Below are positions 1-10,600 of a stretch of 64,000 bases of DNA, one piece after another (position 1 is the stretch's first letter; the number at the start of each line of letters is the position of its first letter). This DNA is from Paracentrotus lividus (Eukaryota > Echinodermata > Echinoidea > Camarodonta > Echinidae): positions 38,044,710-38,108,709 of the forward strand of contig CALNVZ010003425.1 in assembly GCA_940671915.1 (NCBI GenBank), given 5' to 3'. The position numbers and the translations under genes were made by a program. The notes under the pieces were generated by a model, which was not told where the DNA came from, ran no database searches, and saw only the letters and a program-made list of their open reading frames with translations.

Positions 1-343
1 TGGGAATTGTTGTATTAGGAAGAAATATTAGCTTTCGTTTTATATGTAATTTTGGTTTTCATTTCTCGGTCCGGTCTGGGACTTTAAATTCCTAGTATCA
101 TGTGAACAAATTCAAAATTGAAAAACTCAACTTTTTCTGGTCTCATGTGTTACGAACTAATAAATTATCATAAATTAAAAATGAATTGAGTTATTTCAAT
201 TATTGTTTATGATTTTGTTGAAGGTTCTTAGTACCTTAAAAAAATATACCTAAGGATTGGGATTTCAATTTAAGTATCTAAAAAGCCTATTTTTGTCTCT
301 GAATGTCCCGTTTGTTACATTGCAAAATAGCGTGGACTTGCCC
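1..343. mobile_element. Right end of a TIR element related to the one at 29511-31863
   Basis: The sequence at 321-343 (TGCAAAATAGCGTGGACTTG then CCC) matches the terminal repeat ending at 31863 with one difference in the shared core. The bases just inside it (ATGTCCCGTTTGTTACAT) resemble the ATGTCCCACGCGTTACTA block at 31822-31840. The other end lies outside the window, so the start is only the window edge. No coding potential was seen. The family is not identified. Confidence 0.55.
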
Positions 344-516
344 CCCAAAATGCCGTAATTTTTTGCCAACCTCGTTGGTTTTCAGCATTTTTCTCAGATA
401 AATTTCAACATCAGATGCTCTCACGACGATAGATTTTCGTATACAGTTCATATGAACAACAGATGTTGCTCACACCGGTCAACGGACATCGGTCACCGGT
501 CAGGTAGCCCATATTA

Positions 517-1104
517 CCTGCTAGCCCATATTACCTGCGTGTACCCTACACATCATAGCAAAACTAAACAATGTCGTTCACCATCAAACTGAATGATCTC
601 TTTTCAAACGTTTTTATACCAAATATAATTTCATTTGTTAGTTGGGATTACCTGCTAGCCCAAATTACCTGCATGTATACCCTACACTGAAAAGAAAAAA
701 AAACCCAAAGAAAACAGAAAAGTGATGTCAGCAGGGTCGCCATACAAAAATGTATTTAAAAACAACAGTTTTGTTGTAAATTTCTCCTCTAATAATTAAT
801 GAAAGAGAAGGGGAAAAAAGTAAATAGAGTTCTATAGCTTATATATTTGGTTAAAACGGAACAAATGTGTTACTCCTGATGTATATTTTGTATTTCTTAC
901 GTAATTATTTGCAAGAGAAATTTACAACAAAATTGTTTTTTAAATTACATTTTTTATGGCGCCTCTGCTGACAGCAGACTTGCTGTACAAATACAAATAT
1001 TTTTTACAGTGTACACATCATAGCAAAACTAAACAATGTCGTTCACCATCAAACTGTATGATCTCTTTTCAAACGTTTTTATACCAAATATAATTTCATT
1101 GAAC
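517..1104. repeat. Tandem duplication of a ~125-bp unit, second copy split by an insertion
   Basis: The unit starting CCTGCTAGCCCATATTACCT occurs at 517-640 and again from 651, and both copies continue into the same CATCATAGCAAAACTAAAC stretch. The second copy is interrupted at 685-1011 by a TA-flanked element and resumes at 1012. The unit's CCCATATTACCTGCATGTAC motif also occurs near 45140-45163. Confidence 0.8.
685..1011. mobile_element. TA-flanked MITE (327 bp)
   Basis: The ends CACTGAAAA and TTTTTACAGTG are inverted repeats, each flanked by TA (683-684 and 1012-1013). This is the target-site pattern of Tc1/mariner-type elements. The surrounding tandem unit gives the empty-site sequence CCCTACACATC at 544-554, so the boundaries are well fixed. 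Subterminal segments (TTTTGTTGTAAATTTCTC near 770 and its complement near 920) also pair. No ORF. Confidence 0.75.
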
Positions 1105-1292
1105 ATGTAAAATATAGGCATATATTTATACCCATGTCATGAAATCAGAATTTCTATGTAATAACTGCATGATTTCTTTCATTACGTTGCTCACAAACTT
1201 CCCGCTAGTGCGCGCTGCGTGCTCACGTTATCATGATTATTTATCATTTTCCTATTTTCAGGTGGTATCAATTCATTATTCCTTGATTTAAT

Positions 1293-1388
1293 TGACCCAC
1301 GACCTGTGCGTGCATTGTGCATGCAACTCAGGCTACATTGATTGCATGTGCGCGCCCCGTAGCCTACGACGAGTTGTGACCGCCGCAA
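1293..1388 (-). mobile_element. Partial inverted copy of the CGGCGGTCACAACTCG element
   Basis: On the minus strand this begins GCGGCGGTCACAACTCGTCG and follows the copies at 2478-2730 and 2732-3006 for about 95 bases. Similarity is lost near 1293. It is a truncated or recombined family member. Confidence 0.6.
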
Positions 1389-2024
1389 TAGTTGTAGGTG
1401 AATTGGAATCCGTGCGGGCCCAAGACCCGAAGATCATATGTTTCGACGTGAAATGATTGAAGAGTTTATCAACCTCCGCGCTCCTACACGAATATTCACC
1501 CTTTTACCATAGCAATGAGCAAATACAGACACGAGGATTATATGATTACGTCACTCATCAGCGGGTTGGGTTCGTTGTTCATTAGTATTTGGTAATAATT
1601 AACCAGGAATCATACGGCTCGTCGTACCGTACCCATCACCGGGATCATTGTTTGGTATCTTCCTTTCTAAGGACATTCTTAACATATGACGTAATCTCAG
1701 ATCTATAGGCATACAGTATACAGCCAACGAAGACCATTGAACAGGACTGATGATAGCAAAATAATTATGCTTGAAAATTAAAGTTGAAATTGAATCGCGG
1801 CCATAATAGCGATTATTATGCAAACCATTTGATATTGCTGTTTAATTTTCATTTATTTTCAAATTGTTTACCAAATGACATTCGATTATTTTAAAATGAT
1901 TAGTAGGATTAAATCGCAACTTGAGAACAGTCACTATGTTTACTGTTATTACACGGAATTATTGTACAACGTATTTTGGGCTGCATGGGAAGATAGAGCG
2001 AGAGAAATATATAAACAGAGTAGG

Positions 2025-2046
2025 GGAGAGAGTTAGAGTTAGAGTT

Positions 2047-2079
<33 letters not shown>

Positions 2080-2093
2080 GAGAGAGTGAGAGA
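2025..2093. repeat. GA-rich microsatellite
   Basis: A GAGTTAGAGTTAGAG lead-in runs into an almost pure (GA)n tract. Confidence 0.9.
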
Positions 2094-2477
2094 GAACAAA
2101 TAAGATAATTATTATTCTAACAACTAAAATAAGACACAGTGAATAGATAAATTATGATACAACAACGAGAGTGACCATTACCTTAAACGTAAAATAGCCT
2201 GCCTATTTTGTTTACTCCTCCCCCCCCCCCCAAAAAAAAGGAATATGATATATTAGGCCAATCCTCTTAATATTTTCAGATATAAACCGATTTATGTTGC
2301 TATGCATAGTATTTTTTGTACTTCCGTAAAATAAATGGAACTTGTTCTCTGACGGAAAATGATAAAATGATGGCTATTATGTATGATGCATCATCATTTA
2401 TTATAATGGCAATGTTTACATTAAATTTGTATTCCTTTTGTTATTCTATCTTATATAACTTGCCGTCTAACCTACTA

Positions 2478-2730
2478 ATGCGGCGGTCACAACTCGTCGT
2501 AGGCTACACGGCACTTGCATACAACGTAGCCTGCGTTGCATGCACAATGCATGCACAGGTCGTTGGTAAATTTCTGCGATTCCTGCGTTTCTTTAGTACG
2601 GGTATTGGAAAAGTTTCCTGCAAGTCGTACATGCAACGTACCTGCGAGGTACCTGTGCTACACGATTTTCCTACGAAATCCATCGTAGGGAGTTGCACGT
2701 CGAAGGTACGGCGAGTTGTGAGCGCCGCAT
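2478..2730. mobile_element. MITE with ATGCGGCGGTCACAACTCG ends (copy 1)
   Basis: The left end ATGCGGCGGTCACAACTCG pairs with the right end CGAGTTGTGAGCGCCGCAT. The interior is GC- and CpG-richer than its surroundings. It abuts a second copy with a single base between them. An apparent 138-codon reading frame crosses it but has no family resemblance. Confidence 0.75.
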
Positions 2731-2731
2731 A

Positions 2732-2857
2732 ATGCGGCGGTCACAACTCGTCGTAGGCTACGGGGCTCGTGCCATCAACGAGGCTGCGTTGCATGTACAA
2801 TGCACGCACAGGTCCTGGGTCAACTTCTGCGATTCCTGCGTTTCTGTAGTAAGGGTA

Positions 2858-2889
<32 letters not shown>

Positions 2890-3006
2890 CTTCCTGCACG
2901 TCGTACATTCATTGTACCTGCAAGGTACCTCCGCTGCACGAATTTTCTACGAAGTCCATCGTAGGGAGTTGCACATCGACGGTACGGCGAGTTGTCACCG
3001 CCTCAT
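2732..3006. mobile_element. MITE with ATGCGGCGGTCACAACTCG ends (copy 2)
   Basis: A head-to-tail neighbour of the copy at 2478-2730 with the same ends, the right one slightly decayed (GTCACCGCCTCAT). A poly(A) run of about 27 bases (2863-2889) sits inside and is absent from copy 1, which accounts for most of the length difference. Confidence 0.7.
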
Positions 3007-3588
3007 TAGTTGACGTGCATGGTTTTAACTTTAAGGTCTATTACGATGATCTCAAATGAAGACGGGTTTTATCATTAGATAAGTTGTGTACATTGAGTAT
3101 GCAATAAATTATACAAGAAGGAAAAAAAATTCTCCTCATTTCAAAATGTCTGAGCAATGATCACGGGGGAGAGGGGGGGGGGGGTATCAAAACCATTCTA
3201 AGTTCTATCATCCGAACTGATTGCGAATTGATCGCTACTTGACCGAATTTGATAATCATCTGATTATTGCCACTTTGCACTAGAGATTGGGATTGATAAA
3301 GTAAGACTTGCAAACCAATTAGGATCAAAGTTCAACAGTAAGCCTATATTGCAAAATAAATAAAATTCTAAGTGATATTTAGACGAATATAAATTTCCTT
3401 ATTTATATTGACAGTAAAATTTTGGACATGCTTGTGCAAAACATTTCAGCATCAATTATCTATAATGTTGGTAAATATCGATTTTCTCAGCGCTAGTTTG
3501 TTGGAAATGCAAAAATAAAAACAAAAACAAAAACAAAACAAAAACAAAAACAAAAACAAATAAATGATGACTGATTTATTCATTGATA

Positions 3589-4216
3589 CACTGTTAGAAC
3601 GCGGTTTAAAAATTTCGCTGTTTAAAAATTAATGTTCGTTTAAAAGTTAAACATTCTTGTTTAATATTCAAACATTGTTGTTTAAAACCGGAAAAGCGAG
3701 GTTTTATATCCTTAAACAAGACCTGTTTAGAAATATAAAACACTGTATTAAACAGTTTTTTTTTTTTTTTTTTTTTTTTTAAACAGGCCAAGGCAAAAGA
3801 CACGTGATAGTCATGAGCTAATCGCATCACTCGTTACATGCAAGGTAAATCGGCGCAACATTTCAATCATGGTGAAGGACGTATGCCTCACACATTAATT
3901 AAGTGTATGTACAGATCTTTGTGTTGGCTCAGTGGATAGAACGTCTGCCTTATAATCGTAAGGTCGTGAGTTCGATACCCGGCCGCGTTAACCAAAAGTT
4001 GGAGCGTTTTTGTTTTTGGAAAGAAGCGTTAAACAGTACTGTTGATATTTTAAACAACCGTTAAACAACTGGTTATATAAACTTTTAAACAAAAAGAGTG
4101 TTAAAGCTTTAAACAACTACATGTTGTTTAATTTTTAAACAACGCTGTGCGATTATATCCGGTTAACACGCAGTTGTTTAAGATTTTAAACAACTTATTT
4201 AATTTTTCTAACAGTG
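3589..4216. mobile_element. TA-flanked TIR element carrying a tRNA-like segment (628 bp)
   Basis: The ends CACTGTTAGAA and TTCTAACAGTG are perfect inverted repeats flanked by TA (3587-3588 and 4217-4218). Both arms are full of TTTAAACAAC-type motifs. Positions 3925-3979 look tRNA-derived: a box A-like TGGCTCAGTGG at 3925-3935 and a box B-like GAGTTCGATACC at 3968-3979. No transposase is present, so it is non-autonomous. Confidence 0.75.
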
Positions 4217-4543
4217 TAGAGGACCCATGCGATTTCTTCTTCTACTTTTTTTTTTTTTTGCATTATTTTTTTTTTCTTAAAGCGAGAGCGAACTGAGCGA
4301 AACTCTCATTGATTGTGTGTTATAAATAGCTAGTCTTAAAGTATACCCTTTGAGATAACTGTTAACAAAACGGTGTATAGATTAACATATAATTTAATTT
4401 TTATTGGGAGACTAAAATGTTTTGAGGGGAAAAGTATGTGTTTTGATACTTGGCCACACAATTATCATGGTGTAAATTCATTGAGTAGTGAAAAAAGTGT
4501 GTTTTCATTCAAATGGGCCTGAATTATAAGATTACACTATTAT

Positions 4544-6279
4544 GCAGAGGCGGCGGAACCAGGGGGCAGGGGGGGGGGCACTGTGACCCCCCACTTTTTC
4601 ATCCATCCTAAAAATGCCCCTTTTCGTGACTAAAAAGTGCCCCTTTTCTTAGCTAATAACATGCCATTTTTATATTAAAAGGGGGCACTTTTATTACTAA
4701 AAAGGGGCACTTTAATACAAAAAGTGCCCCTTGAAACTCCATATGTCTTTTAAAACCCGAATTTTCGGCTCGCGCTTCGCGCTCGCGGATACTAAATAGG
4801 ATCTATAATGCACAATTAACTCAAAATAATGTAAAGCTCATAATTTTCAACTCGCGCTTCGCGCTCGCGGATATTTAATAGGGTATTATGATGAACAATT
4901 AATTCTTATTTTGAACTCAAAATTTTCAGCTTGTGCTTCGCGCTTGCAGATATTAAGTTATTTAATGCACAATAAATTAACTCAAATTTTCAGCTAACGA
5001 ATTTAAGCTCACGCTTCGCGCTCGCGGATAGTACACTGTTCGTCATAAAGGCGGAATACTTTTTTCTGGCTCAAGCGACATTATGTTGCTCCGTTATTAA
5101 TTTCTTGAATGTGTTTGTCACCGCTTTCACTTTCTGGAATCCTGGGTATATCTTGGACGTTCCCTCAACCCTTCTCGGGGATTTTTCTTCAAAAAAGTTT
5201 GTCACCCCCAGAAGATGACCATTTTCGTCATTTTTTCTTATTTTTGGGAACCTTTTCTGTTCACGCGACCCACCAAGGCCCCCTCAGTCCTACCCCAAGG
5301 AAATAGTCTGAGGTGGAGATTTGTTATTGTTCTTTAAATTAAATCTAGATTTATGGTTACAGCTTCGACTCTTTTGTCTAGGGGAGGGATCAAAATTTAT
5401 TTTGATTGGGGTTCAACATTCATTTTATTCATTTTTACACCATGGAAATTTCTATCTTCCCTAAATTGTATTGTAAAATCTCAACCAAACATAAATCAAA
5501 ATAAAATATGATCAATAATGACTATTTACAGCCTTGTCATCAAGGCTAAACAAAATTTAAAGGGAAAATGATGATATTTAAGGGTTAAAGGTAGTTTTTC
5601 ATTTCTTTTGTTTTCAGCATAAAGATGGAATAAAATATTCCGAATTTTCACCAATCTCGTTTTTTATTTCAACCCCTCCCCTAGACAAGAGACCTAAGCC
5701 TGTCCCCAGAAATATAGATATAACTTAAAGAACAATATAAAACAGTACATCTCAGTCGCGTTTCCTGGGGGTAGGACTGAAGGGGGCTTGATCAGCCGGG
5801 AAAACAAAAAGGGGCCCCAAAATGAGAAAAAAATGACAAAAATGGGCATCACGGGGGTTGACAAAACTTTTTTGGAAAAAGGTCCACGTGAATGGTTGAG
5901 AGAATGTCTAAGACATAGCCAGGGTCCCAAAAAGTAAAAGCAGGGACAAACATATTCAAGAAATTAGAGTCAGAGCAAAATGATGTCGCTATAGCGGCAA
6001 AAAAATATTCCACCTTTATGACGGACAGTGTATATAGGGTCTATAATGAACAATTATCTCATTTTTTTTCGGCTCGCGCTTCGCGCTCGCATTCCGTTTG
6101 TTTATCATTAATAAAATACAAAGCCATTACAATTTTTAAAAGCACAAATTTTTCTGCGCACCCCTATTTATCTGAATAATTTTCTCTTTAAGCCTTTGGT
6201 CTCAAGTGCCCTTTTTTCAGATAAAGTGCCCCTTTTCCATCGTGACCCCCCACTTTCAAATTCGTTCCGCCGCCTCTGC
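4544..6279. mobile_element. 1.74 kb TIR element with 6-bp target duplication
   Basis: The left end GCAGAGGCGGCGGAAC and right end GTTCCGCCGCCTCTGC are a perfect 16-bp inverted repeat. TATTAT flanks it on both sides (4538-4543 and 6280-6285). Subterminal parts also pair (GTGACCCCCCACTTT on both sides). The interior repeats a CGCGCTTCGCGCTCGCGG palindrome near 4770, 4850, 5010 and 6070. No transposase; the superfamily is not assigned. A second element is nested at 5034-6030. Confidence 0.8.
5034..6030. mobile_element. Nested foldback element (copy 1, 997 bp)
   Basis: The ends CACTGTTCGTCATAAAGG and CCTTTATGACGGACAGTG pair and are flanked by TA (5032-5033 and 6031-6032). The arms of over 300 bp are inverted copies of each other (5100-5400 against 5680-5970, with blocks such as GTCTAGGGGAGGG facing CCCTCCCCTAGAC). 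The single-stranded form would fold into a long hairpin. A related copy begins at 55639. It interrupts the 4544-6279 element, so it is younger than that one. Confidence 0.8.
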
Positions 6280-6285
6280 TATTAT

Positions 6286-7199
6286 GGTTGCATTGTGGGT
6301 TAGGAATCAGGGGAGAATCGAGTAGTTGAGGACTGGAGGTGATGCTATACAAAGTTGCTAGTTCTTACTGGCTTTAAGTCCCTCTTTGAATTTGAATTTA
6401 ATTTGACATCACGAAACAAACGACAATTTGAAGGCCTATATTTTTCTCTTGAAAGAAAAGGGGAATAAAGTATACCAGTTGAGTTAAGTTTCACAGCAGG
6501 GCCGACGAAGTTTAGGAATAAACCCATCTTGTAATAATAACAGCAAAGTAGCAACCATAATGTCAATTTTTATTTGACAAAGATTCCCTGATAGATTTTG
6601 ATTTGTTCTTTCCATTACTGACACCACATTTATATTTGTTGTTTTTGTCTTTGCATTTTTCTCTCTTTTCCTCCTTATTCCTTTTTTTGGGGGGGGGGGC
6701 GGCGGGGAAGGGGTGGAGGGTGCCAGAGAAGGCCCGCATATACCGCTGGTGCCCCTTTACAACGTTGCAATTATCATACATTTCATATCATTAACAGTTA
6801 TGTCTGTCAAACCATAGAGATACTAGTTTATCTCCATGGTCAAACTATGTATTACCAATCTTTGTGTACGTGCCTATTATTTTCCATATTGTATTGTAAT
6901 GTTGATTGTCTGTTTGCCGGTGAAAGGCAAATTTCCATGATTTGGACTAAATAAACTATATCGGATTTTGTACCTTGTATCTTGTATTACTCTAAGATCA
7001 ATAATATTCAGTTAGCGAAATATTGAAATATAATTGAGGCTAGCTTCTAGCTGGATCACATCAAGTTCAACACCAGTGCAAAAAGAAACAAATTATAATC
7101 ATGCAGCTATCACGCAGGGAACATGCAGAATGATTATGCAGATACTTTCTTTATATTAAAAGATTAAAAGATCCACTTTTCGTCATCGACTTTGGACGG
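6286..7199. other. Upstream intergenic stretch with no recognised gene
   Basis: AT-rich sequence with a G tract at about 6688-6720. Short reading frames on both strands overlap each other and resemble nothing known to me. Confidence 0.5.
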
Positions 7200-7206
7200 T
7201 ATAAAT
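7200..7206 (+). promoter_or_regulatory. Candidate TATA box of gene 1
   Basis: TATAAAT lies about 170 bases upstream of the ATG at 7374, in a sensible place for a start site near 7230 and a 5' leader of about 145 bases. A second TTTATAA at 7352 is too close to the ATG to serve. Inference from position only. Confidence 0.3.
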
Positions 7207-7373
7207 CATGAAATTTATGGGTGTGAACAAGGCACGAACACTGCCCTGGATAAGTCACGTGACATTTTGATCACCTGATATGCTAGTATCTCGCACATAT
7301 GGTTGCAAATGCACAAGTGAGAACGCGACCCGACAAGGCCAGATCAAGGAAAGATAATTTATAAGGAGACAAA

Positions 7374-7699
7374 ATGATTCGTATATTGCTGGTTATATTA
7401 TGCACTCTTTCAATCATAAGAGAAAATGTGGCAGAATATGCAAAGAAGAGTGAGCTTCCCTTCTGGAACCATACTCTACCGTGGGATGAGCGCTTAGAAG
7501 ATTTACTGAATCGTTTGAAAGTGGACGAGATGACCTACCAGCTAGCGAGAGGGGGAGCGGATCCTAACGGCCCAGCTCCGGCGATCGGCCGCCTGCAGAT
7601 CGGCAAGTATGTTTGGAACACGGAGTGTCTGAGAGGGGATGCACAGGCTGGCAATGCAACGGCTTTTCCTCAAGCTATCGGCCTCTCAGCTGCTTTTAG
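7374..7699 (+). CDS. Gene 1 exon 1 (residues 1-108)
   Basis: Opens with ATG in the context GACAAAATG. Encodes the hydrophobic leader MIRILLVILCTLSI, then PFWNHTLPWDERLEDLL, the usual GH3 xylosidase start after the leader, and KYVWNTECLRG (79-88). The donor is GTTTGT at 7700, and two bases of codon 109 carry into exon 2. Confidence 0.93.
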
Positions 7700-10600
7700 G
7701 TTTGTAAACTATATTATCCGAGGAACTAAGAAATTAATTTGAAGTAAAATGAGTCAGTGTTTGGATTTTTTTTTCAATGAAACTTTAATTAAAGAGAAGT
7801 GATATGATTTATGATAAAACTTCTGTTTTGTACTTGACTTCTTGATGTCTAATATCATCATCAAGACATCATCTGGTACAGGAAGAAGTCATTGACAGGG
7901 GGGGGGGGGGAACTCACAAAATTACTACCTATGCACGTCCCCTCACCCTGAAAATAGACCCTAAACGTCATATTGCATATGTGCACCCCTATTCGACACC
8001 GGATTGGAGAAACATTCCATAAATGGCGTTAACACTGAAATCTAGTGGCCAAAACCCCTATTTTAATGAAAATTGCTATGGAAGTTGAAAATACCCCTAA
8101 ATGTAGCCGATGCTGTAAGGCTGAAAACCGACCCTTTTTGACATTTTTGGGGGACACGCATTCATAGCACATGTGATCAATTTATATTACATATGAAGAT
8201 TCAGTTCTGAGAAAGAAAGGCATAAAGATAATATTTTTCATTAACTTATTTTCATTTTTTAACTATCTTCTTTTCTTTAAATCTCTGATTTTCCTTCTTC
8301 AGTCGAGAGCTGATATTTGAGGTAGCCAATGCTACAGGTTATGAGGTTCGAGCCAAACACAACTACTACCTGATGCATGGAGAGTTTCAAAACCATCGGG
8401 GATTGAGCTGCTTCAGTCCTGTTATTAATATCATGAGACATCCATACTGGGGCAGAAACCAGGTAACAATCTGTCTTCTCATTTGTGATCATCATATCAA
8501 AAAGAGACATATGTCGCCGAGCAAACAGTCAAAAAGAGTTAAGAAAATTGGCAAAATGATAAAAAAGATATCCAATTTTGGAGGAAAATAGTTTTTATTT
8601 TCTAAATCTTCAATGATTCATGTGTGCTCTGTGAAAAAAATATGAGTAAAAATGATACTGGGAAAGTATTTAAAAAGTGACTATTTTGTCAATTTCCTTT
8701 ACTTTTTCTCAGTTACTTGTGTCTTACTTTGATACGATGCATCAGTCTTGGGATATATTTATTTCGCAACTTTTGAACAGCGTTATCTAAAGATACGGAC
8801 CATTTTGTCAAATTACACAAGGAAGAAATACTTGGTGAATTTGTTACACATGTGGTGAATCCATGCAGGGGCCCAAGAGGTGCACACATCCTCGATTTTA
8901 TTTAAAAAAAAATCATTATAAAAAAGTTAATATTGCTATACTGTACAAAGATTATTATAACTCAGCACCCCCTCAATTTCACAATCCTAGATCCATGACT
9001 TCTTATCACTGTGGTCAATAGAAGTCAACCAATGGAACAATGTGAGGCCATAATGAACAAAGTTCATTCCAGCTTTTTAGTACCAGAACTTGAATTGAAA
9101 TTCATGTCAAAGTCCTGTGCTTTATGGAAGGCCAAGTGTTATATTTATTTTTATATTTCTCCTCCTTCAGATACTGATTAGAGAATAATACTACAGTATA
9201 TTATTCTTAATATTTTTTAGAGTATAAGATAATTTCCCATAAAATCTGGCCCCGTTCTAGGGGGGTGGGCAGGCCTGGCCCCCACCCCCGAATATGAAGA
9301 AAAAAATGCCTAACAGTGTATTTTGTGTCTTTGACCCCCCCCCCGCCCTATCCTTGGTAAAAAATATAAAATGAAAAAGTTTTCATGGATATGGCTGTTA
9401 CTTGAAAAATTATGACCTATTGGATGCTGTGTAAACAATTTGGGTGTACTTTTTGCTCATCTGGTGTAACATAAATTTCTATTTCAATTTTGCCCCCCCC
9501 CCCCCCCCCCACCCCCCCCCCCGTATGATTATCCTGGATCCGCACTTAAAGTTATATTGATTTACTACAAGATGTATTCATAGATCATTTGATTCTTTTC
9601 CAAGACATGTCAAAAATATTGAACCAAACTTGATCTAATTTTCTTTTTATCAGGAGACGTATGGTGAAGACCCTTACTTGACTGGAGAGCTTAGTAAGAG
9701 CTTTGTTTGGGGTCTTCAAGGTAACCATCCAAGATACCTCCTGGCGAATGCTGGATGCAAACATTTTGCTGCCTACTCAGGACCAGAGAATGTCCCCTCA
9801 TCTAGGTTCTCATTTGATGCCAAGGTAAAGTAGATTATCAATTGGCCTATGAAAAGCCACTTTAACTAATGCCCATTTGGTCTCATTCATTTGGTCTAAT
9901 TCTATTTTGTCCATAACCAATTCATCTTATTACCTTTTGGTCTAATTGCCACTTTGCCTTTTTGCCAATTCGTCTTATGTTGTTAAAGTGATATGTCTTT
10001 TATCATGTTATGTTTCATTCCATATCAAAGTAAACTCAAAATTTGAGAGATTGATATTTTGAGATTTACCGAAACTGCACCCATACTTTAAGTTGTTTGA
10101 ATAGGGTACACTTCAGACAAGGGAACATGAATTTGAGCACCTCATGTGCCCTAGGAGCCAGAGATCTCACATTTGTGTCTCCAAAGAAGTATGAATAGCT
10201 ATCAAACTTGACAGCTATTATTCATGAATTGGGCAGGTCCAATTGTCTGATGAATTAGAGTTTCCAATTCTGTTGACATATCGTCTTGGTATTTCACCCA
10301 TTCTGGATATAGAATAAGCAGAGTCAACATTTTGTACTTTATCTTTATTCTTTTCTTTATTCTTTTCTTTATCTTTATCTTTTCCATTACATGTAGGTGT
10401 CAGATAAAGATTTACAGATGACGTATTTCCCAGCATTCAAAGAGTGTGTCAATGCAGGTACCTATAGTATCATGTGCAGTTATAACAGGTCAGTTGTGTT
10501 CTGCTCAGCTAGAACTTTGTTATCTATTTATTGCTTATTCATAGGTGGGAATAAGGTCAATAAACTTTTGCATCTTTTGTTTTCAACGATAGCAGTTTTA

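Noticed and set aside
2316-2732. 138-codon open frame
   Set aside because: It runs across unique sequence into an inverted-repeat element and shows no domain, signal or splice context.
3925-3995. A functional tRNA gene
   Set aside because: Box A and B are recognisable but the T-stem pairs poorly and no acceptor stem could be formed; it lies inside a transposon-like element.
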